Of a stretch of 33,771 bases of DNA, positions 28,991 through 33,771 are shown one piece after another (position 1 is the first letter of the stretch; every line of letters begins with the position of its first letter). The translations under genes and the position numbers were made by a program. Source of the stretch: Plantactinospora alkalitolerans (lineage in GTDB: Bacteria > Actinomycetota > Actinomycetes > Mycobacteriales > Micromonosporaceae); assembly GCF_015690345.1 (NCBI RefSeq), contig NZ_JADPUN010000199.1:1-33771 (forward strand). Direction: 5' to 3'. The notes below the pieces were generated by a model that searched no databases, had not been told where the DNA came from, and saw nothing but the letters and a program-made list of their open reading frames with translations.

Positions 28991-29167
28991 TCAGTACGTG
29001 TCCAGGAGCTCGATGACGGCGTCGGCCCGCGCTGTCGTCGCCATCAGGACCGCACACCGGACCGGGCGCGGCCAGCGGGTCGCGATCTCCTCGGCGCTCA
29101 ACCGGGTACCGGTGGTGCGCACGTAGGACACGTGTTCTTCCCGGATGGAAACGTATGCCGGCGCCAC
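28991..29167 (-). CDS. Small unknown ORF, 58 residues
   Basis: GTG 29167 lies four bases after the stop of the GAF gene, and the ORF ends 38 bp before the hydroxylase start, so it would be the middle gene of a three-gene operon. The product begins M-A-P-A-Y-V-S-I-R-E-E-H and contains R-L-S-A-E-E-I-A-T-R-W-P-R-P and a hydrophobic A-V-L-M-A. Codons mostly end in G or C, as in the neighbours. No family is recognised. It may be a small partner of the hydroxylase or a chance open frame. Confidence 0.45.
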   Translation of the reverse strand: MAPAYVSIREEHVSYVRTTGTRLSAEEIATRWPRPVRCAVLMATTARADAVIELLDTY

Positions 29168-29171
29168 CGGA

Positions 29172-29654
29172 TCAGCGGGACGGTAGGCGCTGGGCGGCCT
29201 GGTCCGCGAGCAGGACGAGCAGATCCAGGTCCCGCGGGTCGTTCACCGGACCACCCGGACCGAGAACCTCGATGACCCCGAGGCAGTGTCCGTCCCGTAC
29301 CAGCGGGGCCGCCATGACCCGGCCGGGCACGTAGCCCGCCCGCGAGACCGGTTCACTGGGGAATTCCGTGGTCGACCCGGTGCCGTTCGCCAGCACCGCG
29401 TGGCCGGACGACACGACCCAGCCGGCGATGCCGGCATCCACCGGCAGTTGCCCCTGCGCCGGGTGCCACACTCCGTCCCCGGAGACGGTGTCGAGGATCA
29501 GGCCGCCCGTGTCCTGGTCGATGACCGCGGCGAAGGCGGCGTCGGCGCCGAACAGGATCCGGGCGAGGTCCACGGTGTCCCGCATCGCTGGATTCGCCGA
29601 CGCTCGGGAATGCCTGGTCCGGGGCTGACAAGGACGAAGCTGATACGACCGCAT
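29172..29654 (-). CDS. GAF-domain protein
   Basis: 160 residues from ATG 29654, preceded by GGAGAG; M at 29585 (137 residues) is an alternative. One GAF domain fills the protein: D-T-V-D-L-A-R-I-L-F-G-A-D-A-A-F-A-A-V-I-D at the start, G-Q-L-P-V-D-A-G-I-A-G-W-V-V in the middle and V-M-A-A-P-L-V-R-D-G-H-C-L-G-V-I-E-V-L at the end. There is no output domain, kinase or DNA-binding motif. It probably heads the operon with the small ORF and the hydroxylase. A lone GAF domain could bind a small ligand to sense metabolite or redox state, but no function can be assigned. Confidence 0.75.
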   Translation of the reverse strand: MRSYQLRPCQPRTRHSRASANPAMRDTVDLARILFGADAAFAAVIDQDTGGLILDTVSGDGVWHPAQGQLPVDAGIAGWVVSSGHAVLANGTGSTTEFPSEPVSRAGYVPGRVMAAPLVRDGHCLGVIEVLGPGGPVNDPRDLDLLVLLADQAAQRLPSR

Positions 29655-29873
29655 ACAACTCTCCATCTCATGCAGGATTCGACGGTCCGTAAGCCCGATT
29701 GATGATAGGCCGCAGCCTTCTCGTGTCGCGACCGTCCAGGCAACCAGCGCCGCCCCCGCGTTTTTCGATGATGCAGTTGGACACCGCTCGCCCCCCATTT
29801 GAAACGGGCGCAGCAGGTGGGCACCCAGCAGATCTCTCCACCCCGAGTGGTGCGGCTGGCCTACCGGCAGAGT

Positions 29874-29902
29874 GTCCGTCCGCGTCGATTGGGCGGTTGG
29901 AC
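29874..29902. promoter_or_regulatory. StrR/Bbr-type operator 4 (GAF-hydroxylase operon side)
   Basis: GTCCGTCCG (29874-29882), an 11-bp spacer, then CGGTTGGAC (29894-29902). It matches GTCC-N-N, 17 bp, TTGGAC. It is 220 bp upstream of the GAF start, much like operator 1 relative to the hydrolase gene (216 bp). The rest of 29655-30302 contains no convincing gene. Confidence 0.75.
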
Positions 29903-30185
29903 GCCGCGCCTGCCGCCGGCGAAGAGCGGCGGAGGCGGATGCCCAGGAAATGGGTTACGTTTCCAGGTGGCGGCACGGATCTCTCGGATTGATGCATATG
30001 CGTTGCGGGGCGGTCTGTCAGGCAGCGGTGTCGCTAGCAGAATTCCGGTCACTGTCCGTGTGCTGATGTCCAAGCGAAGAGGCCGAATCCGAATTCGGAC
30101 AGTTGTCGGTGCGTAGCTCGCGGTAAGACGGCTAGCCGCAGCCTGGAGCCGTGATGACCCGTCGATGCAACCTCGCTACGTGCCA

Positions 30186-30214
30186 GTACAACTGCTCAGG
30201 ATTGACAGTTGGAC
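30186..30214. promoter_or_regulatory. StrR/Bbr-type operator 5 (strR-like promoter)
   Basis: GTACAACTG (30186-30194), an 11-bp spacer, then CAGTTGGAC (30206-30214): the halves are complementary at 8 of 9 positions, the best site in the window. It ends 88 bp before the regulator start. A TTGACA hexamer (30202-30207) lies inside it, suggesting overlap with a promoter and autoregulation. Confidence 0.78.
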
Positions 30215-30302
30215 ACCTGCGTCGGGCCGTCGGCCCTGCTTATTATCCGCCTGACGTCGGCTGATTTGGGCCGGTCAGAAGTGCTATACGGTTGGAGGAA
30301 CC

Positions 30303-31322
30303 GTGCTACGGGGGCTTGTTTCGAAAGAACCGACGATGAACAACTCGTTCCGTGGGCTGGTGTCGGCACCCGCTCCGGAAGCGGCACTCGAACTACGGGA
30401 TAGGCGACTGGTCGCCAATCTTGATCTGGAATGGCTGCCAGTCGACGCGCTTCGTCCGGCCGATTCGCCGCGGCGGGCCGGCGAGGACATGAATCACGTC
30501 GAGATGCTGGCTTCCATTGAGGACCACCTACCGCCCATCGTCGTCCACCGCGACAGCATGCGGGTCATCGACGGCATGCACCGCCTGCGCGCCGCCAAGC
30601 TGCGCGGCGACGACATGATCGAAGTGTCCTTCTTCGACGGTACCGAGCAGGAGGCCTTCGTCCTGGCCGTCACGGCCAACACGACGCACGGCCTGCCGCT
30701 CACGCTCGGCGACCGGACGCTGGCCACGGAACGCATCCTCGCCTCACAACCCACCTGGTCGGATCGAGCCATCGCGATGACGGTCGGCCTCGGTGCACGT
30801 ACCGTCGGCAACATCCGCCGCCGGATGCAGGACGAGGCGGCGGTGGAGCGGGTCAGCGCGCGTACCGGCCGGGACGGGCGGGTCCGGCCGCTCGACAACA
30901 ACGTCGGGCGGCTACGTGCCTCGGCGTTGATCAAGCAGCGTCCCGAGGCGTCGCTGCGTGAGATCGCCCGCGAGGTCGGTGTCTCGCCGTCCACGGTCCG
31001 GGACGTGCGGCAGCGGCTCGAGCGGGGTGAGGACCCGCTGCCGCAGATGCGGCGACGCCGGGAGAAGCCGGTCGATCGGGAGGCCGTCTCGCTGATGTTG
31101 CAGGGGCTGCAGAACGATCCGTCACTCCGGTTCACCGAGTCGGGCCGTACCGTGCTGCGGTGGATCCATTCGCGGGCGATTCGTGCGGAGGAGTGGTCCG
31201 CGGTCGAGCACAAGGTGCCGGCGCACTGCGCCTACATCCTCGCCAGCGTCGCCCGGTCCTGCGCCGACGAGTGGCTTCAGATCGCCGACGAGCTCGAGCA
31301 GCGCAGCACGCGCCCGGCCTGA
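30303..31322 (+). CDS. StrR-type pathway-specific activator (ParB-like N-domain)
   Basis: 339 residues from GTG 30303, with GGAGGA (30294-30299) at ideal distance; ATG 30336 lacks one. A ParB/Srx-like domain (about 40-130) has L-P-P-I-V-V-H-R-D-S-M-R-V-I-D-G-M-H-R-L-R-A-A. Two helix-turn-helix segments follow, about 150-175 (W-S-D-R-A-I-A-M-T-V-G-L-G) and 216-238 (S-L-R-E-I-A-R-E-V-G-V-S-P-S-T-V). This layout is that of StrR, Bbr, Tei15* and NovG, activators of antibiotic clusters that bind 9-11-9 inverted repeats. Five such repeats occur here, one in front of this gene. It should activate hydrolase-exporter, NRPS, hmaS-hmo, mbtH and the GAF-hydroxylase operon. Confidence 0.93.
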   Translation: MLRGLVSKEPTMNNSFRGLVSAPAPEAALELRDRRLVANLDLEWLPVDALRPADSPRRAGEDMNHVEMLASIEDHLPPIVVHRDSMRVIDGMHRLRAAKLRGDDMIEVSFFDGTEQEAFVLAVTANTTHGLPLTLGDRTLATERILASQPTWSDRAIAMTVGLGARTVGNIRRRMQDEAAVERVSARTGRDGRVRPLDNNVGRLRASALIKQRPEASLREIAREVGVSPSTVRDVRQRLERGEDPLPQMRRRREKPVDREAVSLMLQGLQNDPSLRFTESGRTVLRWIHSRAIRAEEWSAVEHKVPAHCAYILASVARSCADEWLQIADELEQRSTRPA

Positions 31323-31430
31323 TCCCGATGAGACGAAAACCGGCATGGTCGGGAGCATCATCCGACCGGCTCGCTGATCAGGGTCAACGGGGCGCCGTCG
31401 ATTCGCTCTGACGAGAGACCTCTCGCCGGT

Positions 31431-31467
31431 CGGTGGCCGGACCGCCGTATCGGTGGTCCGGCCACCG
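31431..31467 (+). terminator. Terminator hairpin after the strR-like gene
   Basis: CGGTGGCCGGACC (31431-31443) pairs perfectly with GGTCCGGCCACCG (31455-31467), with a few further pairs into the loop. It lies 108 bp after the regulator stop, between converging genes. Confidence 0.75.
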
Positions 31468-31563
31468 CCTTCCGTCTTTGCGGCGGAGACTCCTGTTGTC
31501 GGATTCCAGTGCAGTTGATCCGGCGGCCGCTCGCCCCGGCGGAACCAAGAGGCGCTGAAAGGA

Positions 31564-31601
31564 ACTGGCCGGCGGCGCGAGGATTCGCGCCGCCGGCCAG
31601 T
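31564..31601 (-). terminator. Terminator hairpin after the di-iron hydroxylase gene
   Basis: A 17-bp perfect stem (31564-31580 with 31585-31601) has a 4-base loop. It lies 16 bp past the hydroxylase stop on the minus strand. With the hairpin at 31431-31467 it insulates the two converging genes. Nothing coding is seen in 31323-31617. Confidence 0.82.
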
Positions 31602-31617
31602 GTCACGGGAGCCCTGT

Positions 31618-33207
31618 TTACCAGCGCCACTCGCGCTTGTTGAAGAGGTGTTCGGCGGTGATGCCGTTTTCGCCGGCCCAGCCGAGGAACTCCTCGATCT
31701 GCTTCATCTGGTAGGTGTCCGGGTTGTAGCTCGTCGCCATGACGTGGCCCTGCCAGCTTTCCTCGCCCATGGCGTAGATGTAGCCCTCGTCCGCGCCGAG
31801 TTCGGTCATGATGGCAGCGGCCTGTTTCGCGTTGGATCCCGAGAGCTTGCGCGAGTCGCTCATCCGCTTGGTGACCGGGCGCGTCAGCAGGCCCTGGTAG
31901 AGCCAGGTGAGCGGGGCTCCGTCGCACTCCATGCCGAGGAACGCCAGGTCGACGTGGCCGAGGTGGTTGCGTACGTACCGGTACAACACCGGATCGATGC
32001 CCGAGGAGTCGGCGCCGACGTAGATGCTGGCGCCGGCGATCTGGACGAAGAACGTGGACTTGGCGCGGATGTCCAGGTCGGAGTGCTCGCCCAGGAACGG
32101 CGTCGCCACCACCCGGCCGCCGGGGATCGGGACCTCGTCGAAGTCGTCGACCTCGATGACCGTGAAGCCCAGGGCCTTGAGGTACAGCCCGATCGACGGG
32201 TCGCAGAGGTTGCCGCGCGACGACCGTGGCACCACGACCGCACCGATCCGTTTGCGGAGCTGGAACAGTGTCTCGAGCACGATGTGGTCCTGGTGTCCGT
32301 GCGTGATGAGCACCAGGTCGATGTGCTCGGGCAGGTCGTCGAGGGTGTAGCGGTCACCGTGGCGGTTGTCGGCGCTGATGAAGGGGTCGGTGACGATTGT
32401 CGCCTCGGCCGACTGGATCACCAGACAGGCGTGGCCGAAGTAGCGGACCCGGCCCCCGGACTCGATACTGCGGTCAGGCGAGAGGCTCGGCTGGTCGGTG
32501 AGCAGCCGCCGCAGCTGTACGGTCTGCGCCTCGTCCAGTTCCAGCGCCTCGCGCAGCCGGCCAACCGTGGTGGGTGCGATCCGGGCCGCGAAGAACTCGT
32601 CGAGACCTTCGTGGTTGAACGGGATCTCCAGCTCGAGCACGTCCGGCTGCGTCAGCCGTGGCGTGCTGAGGATGAACGGCCGCTCGATGCCGGTTTCCAG
32701 CGACAACTGGACCGACTGACGCCGGACGTCGTAGTACGGGCTTGTGTACAGGACCGGTTCGAGCAGGTGCATGGACGCCTGGTTGCCAGTGTCGTAGGCC
32801 AGCTCCACCAGCCCGTTCAGAGCCGGCGGGAGCTTCGGGTAGAGCGGGGTGAGGTCGAAGCCCGTGGCGCTCTGCCGGAGCAGGTCGTCCGCGGTGGCGA
32901 TGGCGTCGGCGAACGCCAGCATGTCCGCCCGGTCCCGCTTGATCGTGTCGAGCAGCGCAGCGATCTCCATGCTGCGCGACTCCTCGACATTCACGAAGTA
33001 GCCGCCGCGCAGTGCGGGGTTGACGCTGGCGGCCGCGTGCACCTGCGGGTTCTGCAGGTACGACTCCAGCATGGGCACCTGGACCTTCGCCAGGTTCATC
33101 GAAGCCTGCGCCGGCGCCACGATATGCATCCAGGCGTAGAAACGGTCGACCAGCGGCTCGATGATCGCATTGGATCTCAGAAACACCGGTTCGTCACTGT
33201 CACTCAT
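31618..33207 (-). CDS. CmlA-type di-iron beta-hydroxylase (metallo-beta-lactamase fold)
   Basis: 529 residues from ATG 33207 behind GGAGG. An N-terminal domain (about 1-245) precedes a metallo-beta-lactamase-fold domain with H303-x-H305-x-D307-H308, E374 and D400. These positions run parallel, with an offset of two to three residues, to the di-iron ligands of CmlA, the 532-residue enzyme that hydroxylates carrier-bound p-aminophenylalanine at C-beta. Length and N-terminal domain separate it from true beta-lactamases. Relatives occur in glycopeptide- and ramoplanin-type clusters, hydroxylating Tyr or Asn on the NRPS. Here an aromatic residue on T1 (Phe-like code) is the most natural substrate, with Asp or a residue of another synthetase as alternatives. 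Confidence 0.9.
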   Translation of the reverse strand: MSDSDEPVFLRSNAIIEPLVDRFYAWMHIVAPAQASMNLAKVQVPMLESYLQNPQVHAAASVNPALRGGYFVNVEESRSMEIAALLDTIKRDRADMLAFADAIATADDLLRQSATGFDLTPLYPKLPPALNGLVELAYDTGNQASMHLLEPVLYTSPYYDVRRQSVQLSLETGIERPFILSTPRLTQPDVLELEIPFNHEGLDEFFAARIAPTTVGRLREALELDEAQTVQLRRLLTDQPSLSPDRSIESGGRVRYFGHACLVIQSAEATIVTDPFISADNRHGDRYTLDDLPEHIDLVLITHGHQDHIVLETLFQLRKRIGAVVVPRSSRGNLCDPSIGLYLKALGFTVIEVDDFDEVPIPGGRVVATPFLGEHSDLDIRAKSTFFVQIAGASIYVGADSSGIDPVLYRYVRNHLGHVDLAFLGMECDGAPLTWLYQGLLTRPVTKRMSDSRKLSGSNAKQAAAIMTELGADEGYIYAMGEESWQGHVMATSYNPDTYQMKQIEEFLGWAGENGITAEHLFNKREWRW

Positions 33208-33666
33208 GAGCCCTCCAACCGGGAGTGGTCAGTCTGATTGACGGTGGACATTTGTCCCCGTCGCATCAGGAAGCGGGGTAGTGAGTGGCTGCCACCGCGT
33301 TCCGGGGTCACTATGGCAGCAGGGTCCGGTCGAGTGTCAACATCAATGGAATGTCACTTGAACGCGCTGTTCAACTGTTTTCAGCTACGCTTGCGAAAAT
33401 CGGGAACACCGATGAAGAATGCCCATCGAAATCTACGCCCAGCCCGGCGCGTAGCGCGGCGAGGAAGTCACCGCCGTGATGGCGTGCGCGACCCGTTCCG
33501 TCGTGCCGAGGGGGCGACTCATCGACGGTGGCGGTGGCGTCTGCCGCGGCGACGCGGGTGTCGCGGATGCCACTCGCGTTGCGAGGACTCTTAGTCTTCC
33601 TTATAGTTCGACAGGAGTTGATGGCTCATCGGGCGGGCCGTTGCCACCGACCATCCGGAGGAACCA
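33208..33666. other. Gene-free stretch of lower GC with inverted repeats
   Basis: This roughly 460-bp stretch separates the di-iron hydroxylase (-) from the secreted protein (+) and should hold both promoters. It is visibly less GC-rich around 33330-33430. It contains GGACA-TT-TGTCC (from 33246) and CACTTGAAC/GTTCAACTG (33355-33363 and 33369-33377). GTTCAACTG fits a StrR-type half-site, but no partner stands 11 bp away. Short open frames here lack G/C-ending codon bias and a clear ribosome site, so none is called. Confidence 0.5.
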
Positions 33667-33771
33667 GTGCGGCGCATTCGCGGAACGCTCCTGCTGGCCG
33701 GGCTCGTCGCGGCGGTCGCGGCGGTCGCGACCGCCCCGATGGCGGTCGCCGCCCCGGCGACGACCCCGATC
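33667..33771 (+). CDS. Secreted protein, N-terminus only
   Basis: GTG 33667 stands five bases after a perfect GGAGG. The 35 residues visible before the right edge form a classic signal peptide: M-R-R-I-R-G, a hydrophobic core L-L-L-A-G-L-V-A-A-V-A-A-V-A, and a likely cleavage site after A-V-A-A. The mature protein lies outside the window, so its function is unknown. It may mark the boundary of the cluster. Confidence 0.8.
   Translation, partial: MRRIRGTLLLAGLVAAVAAVATAPMAVAAPATTPI

Noticed and set aside
29754-29782. A sixth StrR-type operator
   Set aside because: CAGTTGGAC at 29774-29782 is a perfect right half, but the left half 11 bp before it does not match.
30068-30100. Operator GTCCAA...TCGGAC
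   Set aside because: The spacing is 21 bp instead of 17 and the right half is imperfect.
31618-33207. Metallo-beta-lactamase resistance enzyme
   Set aside because: The length, the 245-residue N-terminal domain and the E374/D400 ligand set match CmlA-type monooxygenases, not lactamases.
33238-33594. Plus-strand frame of 118 residues and small frames on either strand in the same place
   Set aside because: There is no ribosome site, no G/C-ending codon preference and no recognisable motif. The region looks like promoter DNA.

Overview
The window is very GC-rich, uses many GTG starts and ATGA/GTGA/TGATG gene overlaps, and carries mycelial-actinomycete gene families. It is therefore most likely from an actinomycete, perhaps Micromonosporaceae or Pseudonocardiaceae, though the sequence alone does not fix the genus. 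Almost all of it reads as one side of a nonribosomal peptide (NRPS) biosynthetic gene cluster that continues beyond the left edge. The right edge enters an unrelated-looking secreted protein gene.

Layout. 1-226: the 3' end of an NRPS, apparently its thioesterase. 404-501: strong hairpins. 519-4073 (-): lipoprotein, MacA-like adaptor, ABC ATPase, MacB-like permease. 4203-5992 (+): OmpR-type response regulator and histidine kinase. 6066-9127 (+): a second ABC ATPase/FtsX-type permease pair. 9268-11832 (+): KAS III-like enzyme, acyl-CoA-dehydrogenase-like desaturase and free-standing peptidyl carrier protein. 11893-14672 (-): ABC exporter and alpha/beta hydrolase. 15075-24629 (+): a 3184-residue NRPS, C-A-T-C-A-T-C-A-T, with no epimerase or thioesterase. 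25034-27266 (-): hydroxymandelate oxidase and hydroxymandelate synthase. 27551-27763 (+): MbtH-like protein. 28017-29654 (-): GAF-domain protein, a 58-residue unknown ORF and a SyrP-type Fe/2-oxoglutarate hydroxylase. 30303-31322 (+): StrR-type activator. 31618-33207 (-): CmlA-type di-iron beta-hydroxylase. 33667-33771 (+): start of a secreted protein.

How the parts fit. By alignment to the GrsA-Phe pocket, the three A domains read D-A-W-T-V-A-A-V-C-K (Phe-like) and, twice, D-L-T-K-V-G-H-I-G-K (the classic Asp code). This NRPS should therefore build X-Phe-Asp-Asp, with X delivered to an EntF-like first C domain. Two mechanistically different carrier-protein beta-hydroxylases (CmlA type and SyrP type) suggest beta-hydroxylation of an aromatic residue and of Asp. 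HmaS and Hmo supply 4-hydroxybenzoylformate, the precursor of 4-hydroxyphenylglycine, but neither an Hpg aminotransferase nor an Hpg-reading A domain is in the window. The last two modules contain a near-identical 1.9-kb duplication.

Regulation is unusually legible. Four good matches and one more divergent match to a StrR/Bbr-type operator (9-bp half-sites around 11 bp) lie in the three key promoter regions and in front of the strR-like gene. A separate 17-bp element occurs identically, in the same orientation relative to its gene, upstream of both ABC-transporter operons that flank the two-component system. I could not match the whole arrangement to a named product.
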